NCBI GenBank assembly: GCA_018677555.1
Contig: JAHHOT010000043.1
Location: 1 to 45,912 of the forward strand
Reading direction: 5' to 3'
Length of the DNA: 45,912 nucleotides
Source: Gammaproteobacteria bacterium
Lineage (GTDB): Bacteria; Pseudomonadota; Gammaproteobacteria; Steroidobacterales; Woeseiaceae
The notes under the pieces are model-generated. The model was given only the letters and a program-made list of their open reading frames with translations. It was not told the origin of the DNA and made no database searches. Shown piece by piece: positions 8,400 to 23,508 of the stretch (its first letter is position 1; the number at the start of each line of letters is the position of its first letter). Made by a program: the position numbers and the translations under genes.

Positions 8400-8834
8400 A
8401 TGGAAAACAAAATGGAGAGGCCGAGCCCTGATCGCTGGACGCTTATCCGGGACGTCGCCGTGTTCCAGGTCAAGGTCATTTTCGACGGTTTACGCGATCT
8501 CCTGCTCGTGCCGATATCGCTGGTCACCGGGCTCGTCACCCTCGTAGGCGGCGGTACGGAGTTCTACGACCTGCTGCGACTGGGGCGTCGCAGCGAACGG
8601 TGGATCAATCTGTTTGGCGCTGCGGAGCGCGTTCACGGGCCCCCCTCGGACGCGGAACGGTTTGCCGCCGAGGACATCGACGAACTGGCCGCGCGAGTGG
8701 AATCGTTCATCGTCAATGAATACAAGCGCGGCGGCGTCACAGCGCAGGCAAAAGACCGGCTGGACTACGCCATCGACCGCATGCTGAAAATGCGCAAGGG
8801 AGACAGCGGGCCGACGGAACAAGACAAAAACTAG
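8400..8834 (+). CDS. Small conserved-looking membrane-associated protein, function unknown
   Basis: A 144-residue protein. The N-terminal part has one hydrophobic segment (LLLVPISLVTGLVTLVGGG, about residues 39-57) following an amphipathic FQVKVIFDGLRD stretch. The C-terminal half is charged and helical (FAAEDIDELAARVESFIVNEYKRGG). A GGGGGAAG ribosome site sits just before the ATG. It is divergent from hemH and converges on the AGCS symporter gene with a 4-base overlap of the coding ends. I do not recognise the family; a membrane-anchored cytoplasmic protein is the best description. Confidence 0.7.
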   Translation: MENKMERPSPDRWTLIRDVAVFQVKVIFDGLRDLLLVPISLVTGLVTLVGGGTEFYDLLRLGRRSERWINLFGAAERVHGPPSDAERFAAEDIDELAARVESFIVNEYKRGGVTAQAKDRLDYAIDRMLKMRKGDSGPTEQDKN

Positions 8835-10537
8835 TTTCGTGCCGGCCCGAATAACTCATCCAGTGTCGGCGGCGGCTCGTCGGTGTCGAGTTTGCCGGAC
8901 TTGAGACGCGCAACATAGTCGCGGTAAGCGCGCATCGCCTGGTAGCCGAATATCCACAGTATCGGCAGGTTCGTGTAAATGATGACGCCCAGCCCGATGC
9001 CGGTCAGGTTGTCGAGGTCGGCGCTGGTCTTGATGTGCCCCAGGGTGGCGACGAAGGTCAACAAGCAATAAACGACGTTGAACGCGGGTATCCATTTTTC
9101 ACCGGCAATATAGGTCACGCCCTGCTCGCCGTAGTATCCCCAGGCGATGATCGTCGATATCGCGAACAGCCACGACGCGATGGTGATCAGCCATTTGCCG
9201 AGCCCGGGCGTCACCGTGTCGAATGCTTTGGCCGTGAGCGTTGCACCAACGTGATCCTTGTAAAACCCGTCGCTGGTGAAGCGCGGCTTCTCCGTGCCAC
9301 TGTAGTCTTGCCAGGTGATGACAAATTCGTTGCCGACCGCCGCAACGCTGCCCGCTATGCGATGACGTGAATGGCCTGTCGACGGGTTCTCCTCGCCTTC
9401 GACGATGAGCAGAACGGGTTCTGCATCGCGCCATTCGTCCCCGCTTACCCTCGTTTGCGAGAAAGACCAGTTGCTCTCACTGCCGCTGATCTGCGGCAAT
9501 GACGTGAAGCCGGCGTCCGGTGCCCGGTTCCATATACCGGTCGAGAGAATGATCAGCGCGGTGAACGTGCAAACAACGATCGTATCGATGAAGGGCTCGA
9601 GCCCCGCAACCAGGCCTTCACGCACCGGTTCATTCGTTTTTACGGCAGAATGCGCAATCGCGGACGACCCCTGCCCGGCCTCGTTTGAGAACACGGCGCG
9701 CTTCATGCCGAACAGGAATGCAGACGCGACGGTGCCCCCGATGAATGCGCCGCTGGCGTCGGTCGGCGTGAACGCCGACGTGACGATCAATGCCAGCATC
9801 GACGGAATCCTGTCGTAATGAGTGAACAGGACGAAAAAGCCGGCGATAACATAGAAAAACACCATCACCGGGACCAGTGTGCCGGCGACCGCGCCAATAC
9901 GCTTGATGCCGCCCACGATGACGGCTGCGACCACGGCCGTCAGAACTGCACCGCTGATCCAGCCCGCGACGCCAAAGTATTCATTGGTGACGTCTGCCAC
10001 GTTCCAGGCCTGGAACATGTTGCCACCGGTTATGGACGACAACATGACGCACAAACTGAAGAGCACGGCGAGCGTCTTGCCGAGCCACTTCAGCTCCGGC
10101 TTCAGCCGTGAAAATGCCTTGTCGGCAACCCACATCGGGCCGCCATGCGGGTTGTCGGGATCGTGCGTGTTGCGGTACAGCATCGACAGCGTCACTTCGG
10201 TGAGCTTTATCGACATGCCCATTATGGCGACGATCCACATCCAGAAAATCGCCCCGGGACCGCCCAGCGTGATGGCCAGCGCGACGCCGCCAATGTTGCC
10301 CAGGCCCACGGTGCCGGAGAGGGCAGCCGACAGCGCCTGGAAATGGTTGATGGCTCCGGGATCCGATGGGTCGCTATAGGCACCGCGCAGCACCTTCGGA
10401 CCGTGCGAAAGCGCGCGGTACTGGCAGAAACCGCTCCAGACCGTAAACAGCACACCGGTGCCGGCGATGACATAGATCCAGGTCTCGTTCCAGAGTACGG
10501 CGTTGATCGTCGCCAGTATCGAACTCAGGTCGCCCAT
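8831..10537 (-). CDS. Alanine/glycine:cation symporter (AGCS) family protein with a polar insertion
   Basis: A 568-residue inner-membrane transporter. The family core is clear: GTGVLFTVWSGFCQYRAL near the N-terminus, ALSGTVGLGNIGGVALAIT (residues about 71-90), GGPMWVADKA and the signature SNEAGQGSSAIAHSAVKTNEPVREG (about 284-308). It should import alanine or glycine with Na+. Residues about 336-428 form a hydrophilic insertion (PDAGFTSLPQISGSESNWSF..., GNEFVITWQDYSGT) between two membrane helices; AGCS proteins are usually about 450-500 residues. The gene is 41 bases after the thiolase gene and probably cotranscribed with it. Confidence 0.9.
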   Translation of the reverse strand: MGDLSSILATINAVLWNETWIYVIAGTGVLFTVWSGFCQYRALSHGPKVLRGAYSDPSDPGAINHFQALSAALSGTVGLGNIGGVALAITLGGPGAIFWMWIVAIMGMSIKLTEVTLSMLYRNTHDPDNPHGGPMWVADKAFSRLKPELKWLGKTLAVLFSLCVMLSSITGGNMFQAWNVADVTNEYFGVAGWISGAVLTAVVAAVIVGGIKRIGAVAGTLVPVMVFFYVIAGFFVLFTHYDRIPSMLALIVTSAFTPTDASGAFIGGTVASAFLFGMKRAVFSNEAGQGSSAIAHSAVKTNEPVREGLVAGLEPFIDTIVVCTFTALIILSTGIWNRAPDAGFTSLPQISGSESNWSFSQTRVSGDEWRDAEPVLLIVEGEENPSTGHSRHRIAGSVAAVGNEFVITWQDYSGTEKPRFTSDGFYKDHVGATLTAKAFDTVTPGLGKWLITIASWLFAISTIIAWGYYGEQGVTYIAGEKWIPAFNVVYCLLTFVATLGHIKTSADLDNLTGIGLGVIIYTNLPILWIFGYQAMRAYRDYVARLKSGKLDTDEPPPTLDELFGPARN

Positions 10538-10578
10538 CTAAACCCCCCGGTTGATGTGCACGCGGACGCAGTGTTTTC

Positions 10579-11868
10579 TCAGGCTGCTTCCAATATCGCG
10601 GTTACGCCCATGCCGCCGGCGGTGCAAACCGACATCAGGCCGCGGCCCGATCCTTTGTTCTGCAACAGCTTGGCCATCGTTGCGACGACGCGCGCACCGG
10701 TCGCGGCGAACGGGTGACCTATGGCTATGCTGCCACCCTTGGTATTGAGCCTGGTGAGATCGATCGGCCCCAGCGCGCCGGTCCGACCGAGTTTTTCCCG
10801 GCAGAATTTTTCCGATTGCCAGGCCTTTAACGTTGCGATGGTCTGTGCCGCGAATGCTTCGTGAATTTCGTAGAAGTCGAAATCCTGCAACGCCAACTGC
10901 GCGTCGTTGAGCATGTCGGATACGGCGTAAGCCGGCGCCATCAATAATCCGTCGACGTCGATGAAATTCACGGCGGCGACCTTCGCAAAGGTAAGCCACG
11001 CGGCAACCGGCAAGTTCTTTCTCCTTGCCCATTCCTCCGATCCCAGTAACACCGCGGCGGCACCGTCGGTGAGCGGCGTGCTGTTGCCCGCCGTCATCGT
11101 TCCGTTGCCACTTTTTCGGTCGAACACGGGTTTGAGCTGGGCAAGTTTTTCGACGCTCGTGTCGCGCCGGATGTTGTTGTCCTCTTCAGCCCCTTTGTAA
11201 GGCACAACGAGATCGTCGTAGAAGCCGGCATCGTAGGCGGCTGCCGCTTTCATGTGGCTGGCGAGAGCCAGCTGATCCTGGTGTTCACGCCCGACCTCGA
11301 ACTCTTTGGCGGTAATTTCCGTGCTTTCGCCCATGGACAGGCCGGTGCGCGGCTCGACGACGCCGGGCAGCTTCGGCTTGAAGTGCCGTGGCCGCAATCC
11401 AAACCACGGTTTGACGCTCTGCCAGAAGGAACGGCCGCGGCCGCTCGCCAGCAGAAGCCGGCGATACTCGTCGGCATAAACGATCGGTGCATCGCTGATC
11501 GAGTCGGTGCCGCCAGCTATTCCGGATTCGATCTGGCCCAGTGCGATTTTATTGGCAATGAGTATGCAGGCTTCGATGCTGGTGCCGCAGGCACGCTGCA
11601 GATCCATGCCGGGCGTGCGCGGAGAAAGGCCGGAGCCGATCACGGACTCGCGCGCAAGATTCCAGTCGTCCGAATGCTTCAGCACAGCGCCAAGGGCGAC
11701 ATCGCCCAGCGTCTGTCCCCGCAGGTCGTATTTGTTCACGAGCGCCCCCAGCGTTTCGGTCATCATGTCCTGGTTCGAACACTCGGTATAAATCGAATTG
11801 GCGCGACAGAAGGGGATTCGCGTTCCCCCTATGACAGCGACCCTGATCGATTTGCCGTCGTGCAACAT
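10579..11868 (-). CDS. Thiolase family protein (FadI-like acetyl-CoA C-acyltransferase)
   Basis: A 429-residue cytosolic enzyme. The acyl-enzyme nucleophile is C94 in LQRACGTSIEA, the His/Asn motif is EIHEAFAAQ, the second His is GHPFAATGAR, and the C-terminal proton-transfer Cys is in SVCTAGGMG. The length and the start region (IRVAVIGGTRIPFCR) are close to FadI, the thiolase of beta-oxidation, rather than to the 390-residue biosynthetic acetoacetyl-CoA thiolases. A GGGAGAT ribosome site precedes the ATG at 11868. No FadJ-type partner is adjacent, and its neighbour downstream is the AGCS symporter. Confidence 0.88.
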   Translation of the reverse strand: MLHDGKSIRVAVIGGTRIPFCRANSIYTECSNQDMMTETLGALVNKYDLRGQTLGDVALGAVLKHSDDWNLARESVIGSGLSPRTPGMDLQRACGTSIEACILIANKIALGQIESGIAGGTDSISDAPIVYADEYRRLLLASGRGRSFWQSVKPWFGLRPRHFKPKLPGVVEPRTGLSMGESTEITAKEFEVGREHQDQLALASHMKAAAAYDAGFYDDLVVPYKGAEEDNNIRRDTSVEKLAQLKPVFDRKSGNGTMTAGNSTPLTDGAAAVLLGSEEWARRKNLPVAAWLTFAKVAAVNFIDVDGLLMAPAYAVSDMLNDAQLALQDFDFYEIHEAFAAQTIATLKAWQSEKFCREKLGRTGALGPIDLTRLNTKGGSIAIGHPFAATGARVVATMAKLLQNKGSGRGLMSVCTAGGMGVTAILEAA

Positions 11869-12023
11869 GCGTATCTCCCGGTTGTTATTGTTGGGTTGCT
11901 ACGGCCCTGGATTGGTTGGCAACTTTACACCATTGACCGGATCAAGCGTATTGCCGCCTGGCCCGGACGGGCGTTAAGGGTCGATAACGGCTAAAGTGCC
12001 TGCTTTTCCGATTCGAGAATACG

Positions 12024-13406
12024 GTGGATCCGGCGCAACCAAAGCAAAGGTGGCAACGCGAGATACGCGGGTTGATGCGCATCGCCGGTCCGCTGCTGGT
12101 CAATTTTATTGCCGTTGCGGCAATCCATTTCGCCGACGCTGTCATGTCCGGTCGCATAGGGCCGGAAACGATGGCCGCGGTGGCCGTCGGTGGCAGCCTG
12201 TGGATGGTCGGCTTCACCGCGTGCCTCGGGATCGTAATGTCCGTGTCACCGATCGTTTCGCGACGATTCGGCGCGGGCGAGTTTTCGACCATTGGACGCT
12301 ACACGCGCCAGGGCCTCATTCTCGGTCAGCTGATGGCGCTGATCCAGCTTGCGCTCGTGCAATTGTTTATCGAGCCTGTGCTGGTCGCGCTCGGTATCTC
12401 CGAGGAATTTCGCGAACTCACGGTTGGCTATGTCAAGGCAATCAGCTGGGGGCTGCCCGCTATCGCGGGCTTCCTCGTGTTTCGCTTCACCACCGAAGGC
12501 ATCGGCTTCACCCGGCCGATCATGTACATCTCGCTGCTGTCGGTGCTGACGAACGTGGCTGGAAACTACATCTTCATGTTCGGCAAATTCGGTGTTCCGG
12601 CGATGGGCGCCGTGGGCTGCGGCATCTCCAGTGCGATCACCATGTGGGTCATGCTGATTGCAATTGCCGGCTACATGTATCGACATCCCCGTTACCGTCC
12701 GCTGGAAATCTTCCACATGATGACGCGGGTGCGCCTGCCGCTGATACGCGAAATGCTCGCGCTGGGTGTTCCGATCGCGATAACGATGCTCGCCGAAACG
12801 GGACTGTTCTCGGCGGTCTCGGTGCTGATGGGTACGCGCGGCGCTACCGTCGCAGCGTCACACCAGATCGCATTGAACGTGACCTCGACGATCTTCATGA
12901 TTCCGCTTGCGTTGAGCGGCGCGATTACGGTGCGCGTCGGGCACGCGCTCGGCGCAAAGGATGCCGCGGCCGCGCGCTACAGCGGATGGATTGGCATCGG
13001 CATTGCCGGCACCTTCATGTTCTGTTCCGCGATCGCGGTGCTGATCTTTCGTGAAGCCGTTGTCGGGATTTATTCGCCCGACGCGGCCGTCCAGGCTATT
13101 GCCATCAACCTGCTGTTCATGGCGGCGATCTTCCAGGTTGCGGATGGCATTCAGATAAGCGCGGCCGGTGCGCTGCGCGGTTACAAGGACACCCGCGTGC
13201 CGATGGTCATCAATACCTTTGCCTTCTGGGTGCTTGCTTTTCCGCTCGCCTACATGGCGACAATCACCTATCGGTCGCCACCCCAGTACATCTGGGGCGC
13301 CTTTGTGCTTGGACTGACTGTCTCCGCAATCATGCTGAGCCTGCGATACAGGCACATTTCCGGGCGTGAGTATTTGGCGGCGCTAGCGGGTGAGCCGGCG
13401 CGGTAG
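12024..13406 (+). CDS. MATE family multidrug/cation antiporter (NorM type)
   Basis: 460 residues from a GTG start at 12024; an internal ATG at 12075 (MRIAGPLLVNF) is an alternative. Twelve hydrophobic segments in two homologous halves are seen, with MRIAGPLLVNFIAVAAIHFADAVMSGRIG opening the first half and IREMLALGVPIAITMLAETGLF opening the second. NorM-type MATE proteins export cationic drugs or metabolites in exchange for Na+ or H+. The substrate is unknown. It stands alone, divergent from the thiolase gene. It is one of three MATE genes in this window. Confidence 0.9.
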   Translation: MDPAQPKQRWQREIRGLMRIAGPLLVNFIAVAAIHFADAVMSGRIGPETMAAVAVGGSLWMVGFTACLGIVMSVSPIVSRRFGAGEFSTIGRYTRQGLILGQLMALIQLALVQLFIEPVLVALGISEEFRELTVGYVKAISWGLPAIAGFLVFRFTTEGIGFTRPIMYISLLSVLTNVAGNYIFMFGKFGVPAMGAVGCGISSAITMWVMLIAIAGYMYRHPRYRPLEIFHMMTRVRLPLIREMLALGVPIAITMLAETGLFSAVSVLMGTRGATVAASHQIALNVTSTIFMIPLALSGAITVRVGHALGAKDAAAARYSGWIGIGIAGTFMFCSAIAVLIFREAVVGIYSPDAAVQAIAINLLFMAAIFQVADGIQISAAGALRGYKDTRVPMVINTFAFWVLAFPLAYMATITYRSPPQYIWGAFVLGLTVSAIMLSLRYRHISGREYLAALAGEPAR

Positions 13407-13412
13407 TCGCGA

Positions 13413-14120
13413 CTAGCTTTCGCCGCTCTGCCCGAAGGATGGGGCGTCGCCCGCGAGGTATTCTTCTTCCTGCGCTGTATTCGCCCGGCCCAGCAACTTG
13501 TTGCGGTGCGGGAATCGCCCAAACTGCTCCACGATATCGGCGTGCAGGTCCGCAAACTGGGAAATGGTCTCGAAAGTTTCGCGATACGTCGGCGAAACGG
13601 CCTCCGCAAGGCGCTGGTAGACCTCGCGGGATTTTTTCTGCACTTTGCGGGATTCGGCGTGCTGCAGGGGCATATAAAAGAATGCGCGGTGAATCGGCGG
13701 AAGACCCCGGTCTTTCTTTTCCATGGCGCCCTCGACACACAGTTTGAGCGCGGCACGGTCCATCTCGAAAGCCTGTGACGTATTGCGGTAAATATTGCGG
13801 CGAAACTGGTCCAGCAGCAGGATCAACGCCAGGCATCCCTGTGGCTTGCGGGCCCAGTGATCGAGGCGGCCGCTCGACGCGCCATCAACATCCTCCGCGA
13901 ATTGTTCGGCGATTTGCCGGTCGAACTCCGGATCTTCACCGAACCAGACGTCCATGCGACCGTCTATCTGCGGTGCGCCGAGTTCCTTTTCGGCGAACCA
14001 GAATGACAGGATCGCGTCGATGCGGACCATGTCGTCGTCGGTGATCGTCGCTTCCACCGCATCGCTCAGCAATTTCACGCTCATTGTGTTGTCCGCAAGT
14101 TCCAGTGTATCCGGCTGCAT
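13413..14120 (-). CDS. DUF924 family protein
   Basis: A 235-residue protein. The pattern AILSFWFAEKELG ... MDVWFGEDPEFDRQI ... GCLALILLLDQFRRNIYRNTSQAFEMDRAAL ... HRAFFYMPLQHAESRKVQ is the distinctive DUF924 core, an all-helical, TPR-like fold. ETFETISQFADLHADIVEQFGRFPHRNKLLGRANTAQEEEYL completes the family. The biochemical role of DUF924 is not established. An ATG at 14084 (MSVKLLSD) is an alternative start. It is convergent with the NorM-type MATE gene, with only 6 bases between the stops. Confidence 0.9.
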   Translation of the reverse strand: MQPDTLELADNTMSVKLLSDAVEATITDDDMVRIDAILSFWFAEKELGAPQIDGRMDVWFGEDPEFDRQIAEQFAEDVDGASSGRLDHWARKPQGCLALILLLDQFRRNIYRNTSQAFEMDRAALKLCVEGAMEKKDRGLPPIHRAFFYMPLQHAESRKVQKKSREVYQRLAEAVSPTYRETFETISQFADLHADIVEQFGRFPHRNKLLGRANTAQEEEYLAGDAPSFGQSGES

Positions 14121-14258
14121 TCTGAGACCTGGATCACAGAATGCGCTCGGCCCGACCGCTCATAGTGCTTTCTACCAGCTGACTGTACCAAAAGCTGTGC
14201 GCTGGGACCCGAAATGCCGGAGGAGGCCTTTCGGGCAGCGCGACAAGGGGCGCTATGG

Positions 14259-14702
14259 ATGCGAGCGGTACCGATCATTGCGACAAGTCTTCTCCTTGTG
14301 GCCTGCGGGGGCCCGGTTGGCGGACCGGAACAGCAATTGCGTCAGTGGATCGCGGACGCAGAGGCCGCGGCGGAAGAGAAGGATCGTCGCAAGCTTCTTT
14401 CATTGGTATCCGAACACTATATCGACGCTCGTGGCAACGACATCGACGAGATCGATCGCATGCTACGCTTCTATTTCCTGCGCCAGCAAACCGTCAACCT
14501 GGCAACGGTGGTCGACGATATCGTCGTGAGCGGGGAGACTGCCGCGGATATCAGGGTAACCATAGGTTCGATGGGCCTCGATCAATCCAGCATCGGTTTC
14601 GACGCCGATGCTTACAAGTTTCACTTCGAACTGGAGAACAACGGCGACGAATGGCTGTTGATGGGCGCGCGCTGGGCGCGGTTGGGTGACGAATTGCGCT
14701 AG
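14259..14702 (+). CDS. Small lipoprotein, NTF2/SnoaL-like fold suspected
   Basis: 147 residues from the ATG at 14259. The track start at 14214 is possible, but the inner start is preceded by AAGGGG at good spacing and gives a clean leader, MRAVPIIATSLLLVACGG, with lipobox LLVAC. The mature part begins with a helix (QQLRQWIADAEAAAEEKDRRKLLSLVSEHY) followed by alternating strands, a layout like NTF2-like proteins. That fold assignment is inferred from secondary-structure pattern only. It lies just upstream of the LEA14-like lipoprotein gene and the gltBD operon. Confidence 0.65.
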   Translation: MRAVPIIATSLLLVACGGPVGGPEQQLRQWIADAEAAAEEKDRRKLLSLVSEHYIDARGNDIDEIDRMLRFYFLRQQTVNLATVVDDIVVSGETAADIRVTIGSMGLDQSSIGFDADAYKFHFELENNGDEWLLMGARWARLGDELR

Positions 14703-14761
14703 GCGATAGCTTTGCCAGACAACATGGATCAGCGACAATCAAGGGAATGCGGGGTGTGGAA

Positions 14762-15265
14762 ATGAGGCAGAACAGAATTCGACAGGACCTGATGGCGGTA
14801 CGCAACGGTGTCGCCGTGCTCGTTGCAGCTGTGTTACTCAACGGCTGCGCGACGACCCGGGAAATGCTGCGCTCGCCGAGCGTGTCGCTGACGGATGTGG
14901 AGCTGACGCAGGCAGGCTTCGATCGGCAAACCTTCATGCTCAGTTTCAACGTGGACAACCCGAATCCTTTTCCCCTTCCGATCAAAGAGGTGCGCTACCA
15001 GATCAACCTGGCCAACGAAAAGTTCGCGAGCGGTGAAGCACAGAGCAATTTTTCGATTCCGGCAGGTGGCACCGGGGCCTTCGACCTGAGCGTCGAGATA
15101 GACCTGCTGAAGCAAGCCTCTGCGCTGCTGTCGGTCGTGCGCAGCGGCATGCGCCACCACGTCGAGTATGAACTGTACGGCAGCATGAGCGTCGATATTC
15201 CATTGGTTCAGCCGATCGCGTTCTCCAACTCGGGCTCGATACAGATCGAGGGCAAACGATTCTGA
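14762..15265 (+). CDS. LEA14-like (WHy domain) lipoprotein
   Basis: 167 residues from the ATG at 14762 (an ATG at 14747 is also possible). The leader ends in the lipobox LLNGC, so it is a lipoprotein. The mature part contains the WHy/LEA_2 pattern: VSLTDVELTQAGFDRQTFMLSFNVDNPNPFPLPIKEVRYQINL, with the family's NPNPFPLPI turn, then FSIPAGGTGAFDLSVEIDLL. These single beta-sandwich proteins occur in the periplasm of many gammaproteobacteria and are thought to act in desiccation or stress tolerance. It sits 59 bases after the small lipoprotein gene. Confidence 0.82.
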   Translation: MRQNRIRQDLMAVRNGVAVLVAAVLLNGCATTREMLRSPSVSLTDVELTQAGFDRQTFMLSFNVDNPNPFPLPIKEVRYQINLANEKFASGEAQSNFSIPAGGTGAFDLSVEIDLLKQASALLSVVRSGMRHHVEYELYGSMSVDIPLVQPIAFSNSGSIQIEGKRF

Positions 15266-15578
15266 CCGGCTAATTGTTTCAGTCGCAACTGAGGCGCGGT
15301 GCCTGCGCGGCGCCGGTAGTTTCTGCAGAAACCTCTCTTGCTTGCCGATCGCGGCGACCGCCGCACAAATACAGTGCATTCTTGCGCTGGCTGAACTGTC
15401 GATGACTGGCATATACTCGGGGGTTCGGGTCGAAGCGAAGACGCGCAGACCAATCGCCGGTTTGCCTTTCTGACACGCCAGGGGTTGCTGGCAATCGTAG
15501 GACCCAGATCGACGTCTCAAGGATGTCTACTCTTGGATTTCGTTTTTGCGGATCGCCCTGGCGCGCCGCGGTGCATTC
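15266..15578 (+). promoter_or_regulatory. 313-bp leader of gltB with consecutive inverted repeats
   Basis: No gene is seen here. Three inverted repeats follow one another: TCAGT-CGCA-ACTGA at 15279-15292, GGCGC/GCGCC at 15293-15314, and the perfect palindrome GTTTCTGCAGAAAC at 15319-15332. A TATACT at 15412-15417 could be a -10 box but lacks a good -35. The gltB promoter probably lies here; the regulator is not identifiable. Confidence 0.4.
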
Positions 15579-21447
<5,869 letters not shown>

Positions 21448-21465
21448 ACGAGCTGCCACAATCTG

Positions 21466-23508
21466 TCATCCGCTCTCGGTCGCTTTGGGGAGGCGCACGA
21501 GGAACGATACGCCGCCGTCGCGATTCACGGCGCTGACCGAACCACCGTGTCCCTCCGCAACGAGCCTAACGATGTGCAGCCCGAGGCCGAGATGCTTGCC
21601 ATGCGATTCATCGCGCAGCGAAACCATGGAGTCGAACAGTTGTGCACGCATGTTCTCGGGCAATGGCGGCCCCGGGTTGTCGACGCGGAGTTCGTAATGG
21701 GTTTCCGTGGCGGACAGCGAGATGGCGATCTCGTCATTCTCCCGGGTGAAATCGACTGCATTGTCGACGAGCTTGTCGAGCATCTGGATGATGAGCTCCG
21801 GCGATCCGGCGACCATGCTGGGTGTTGTAGTCCCGCGGTAGTCGAAGCGTCGATCCGGCCATGCGTCGGAATAGGCGGCGACGGCCGAACTGACAACCTT
21901 GTCCACGCAGAAAAGATCTGCTTCGCTGTGTTTCATCAGTTCTTCGACGCGGTTCGCCTCGCTCATGGCGTTCAGTATCTTGCGCAGGCGTTCCGTACCG
22001 TCACGGGCGCGCGCCGTGTATTCCGCTGATGTCTCGCTGAGGTCTTCATGCTCGAGATTTTCCAGGGACGAGGACACGATAGTGAGCGGCGTACGAAGCT
22101 CATGGGACAGCTTCGATGCGAGCGTCCGCAGGTACTCGTTGTATTCGCCAAGCTGCTGCAAAACCTGCGAGAAACTGCGGGACAGGTCGCCAATTTCATC
22201 CTTCGCTCCTGCGCTTGGCAGCGCGGCTCGCAGTTGCTTGTCATCGATTGCCTTTTCAGCCGCGGAACTCAAGCGGCGTATGCGAAAAGACAACCAGCTT
22301 GCGTAGCCAAGAAGCGCGGCCGCGGCGATCGCCATCGCGATCAGGGTGATTGAGACCAGGCGGGCGAGGGCCGCGTTGGTGAGGCTGAGAATTGCGGCCG
22401 TGTCCTGTTGCAGCAGCAGCGCGCCGGTCTGAACGTTCCCGGACCAGACAGGCTTTGCGACGCCGACCACGGCCCGGCCGGTACGGGAGCTGCGAAACCA
22501 GTCGACGGCGTCCTGGCCGTCGAGCGCCTGCTGTATCAACGCCCCGCTTTCGAGGCCGGACGGATCGAGCTCCGGAAGCGCCGGCTCGCTGGCGGGCTCG
22601 AGGAGTGCCCGGTAGGCCAGGCGCAACCAGCCGCTCGTCGCGTCGCCTTCCCGCGAAGCACTTCGGGACGTATTGATTTCCCCGGCCAGCGCGAGCCGCC
22701 ATCCCGAGCGGTCGGCCACGATCAGGCGCAATCCCTCCAGCGCGTAACCTTCGATCGACGATTGCAGCAGGGGCGACGGCGCAACGAACGGGCCCGGCAG
22801 GTCGCCCGTGAAGCTGGTCAGGCGAATTCCCGGGTTTTCTCTTTGTGCGGTGTTGATGACAACGAGGCCGACCCGGTCGCCGATCAACTGGCGTGGCACC
22901 CGCGCTTCGAGCCGGAAGCCGAGCGGCGTATCCTGCCAATGCGCGAGGATTCGGCGCTCGTCCGAAATATTCCCGGCGGAAACACGGCGTGGGACCAGTG
23001 GCCCTGGCGCCTCGGGTAGAAACTCGAAGGTTACGATGTTGCCGGGTTCCGTCGCGCTTACCAGCGCAACGCGATCCGAATAGCGGGCGAACGCATTGCC
23101 TGCTGCTGAATCGCGATAGACAACGTTGGAGTCAGCCGCGTCGACGAACAAGTAGAAGTAATTCCCGTACAGCGCGGCGATGTATTGAATGTTGTTGCCG
23201 GCATCAGCAAGCTGACTCAGTGATCGACTGTCGACCGGCCAGTCGTCGAAGTATCCGTCGACGATCGGCGGTCTCGACAGCGGGTGGCCGTAAATCTGGT
23301 TGGTGCCGAGACGGTTCGGCTCGTTCTGCAGTTTGAACTCCGAGTGAAACGCGGACAGCGAATCCGCAATGGCCTGGCCCGTCCGTGACAGCATTTCCTG
23401 CTGGCCTTCACGCAGCGCGGTCTCCGTTTCGCGAATGAACTGGCAGCCGGCCCAGGGCAATACGAGAATCAGCAGACTGACCAGCAGCAACTGCCTGCGC
23501 AGGTTCAT
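21466..23508 (-). CDS. pdsS: Sensor histidine kinase of the proteobacterial dedicated sortase system
   Basis: A 680-residue inner-membrane kinase. An N-terminal membrane anchor (LLLVSLLILVLPWAGC) is followed by a large periplasmic sensor; its start PPIVDGYFDDWPVDSRSL resembles carbohydrate-binding module 9-like domains (about residues 70-235). A second membrane helix (LVSITLIAMAIAAAALLGYASWL) leads into HAMP, HisKA (KLSHELRTPLTIVSSSLENL, phospho-His near 468) and HATPase (LVDNAVDFT, GLGLHIVRLVAEGHGG). This arrangement next to a sortase and its VIT/vWA target is the defining context of PdsS. It overlaps pdsR by ATGA, so the two are translationally coupled. Confidence 0.88.
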   Translation of the reverse strand: MNLRRQLLLVSLLILVLPWAGCQFIRETETALREGQQEMLSRTGQAIADSLSAFHSEFKLQNEPNRLGTNQIYGHPLSRPPIVDGYFDDWPVDSRSLSQLADAGNNIQYIAALYGNYFYLFVDAADSNVVYRDSAAGNAFARYSDRVALVSATEPGNIVTFEFLPEAPGPLVPRRVSAGNISDERRILAHWQDTPLGFRLEARVPRQLIGDRVGLVVINTAQRENPGIRLTSFTGDLPGPFVAPSPLLQSSIEGYALEGLRLIVADRSGWRLALAGEINTSRSASREGDATSGWLRLAYRALLEPASEPALPELDPSGLESGALIQQALDGQDAVDWFRSSRTGRAVVGVAKPVWSGNVQTGALLLQQDTAAILSLTNAALARLVSITLIAMAIAAAALLGYASWLSFRIRRLSSAAEKAIDDKQLRAALPSAGAKDEIGDLSRSFSQVLQQLGEYNEYLRTLASKLSHELRTPLTIVSSSLENLEHEDLSETSAEYTARARDGTERLRKILNAMSEANRVEELMKHSEADLFCVDKVVSSAVAAYSDAWPDRRFDYRGTTTPSMVAGSPELIIQMLDKLVDNAVDFTRENDEIAISLSATETHYELRVDNPGPPLPENMRAQLFDSMVSLRDESHGKHLGLGLHIVRLVAEGHGGSVSAVNRDGGVSFLVRLPKATESG

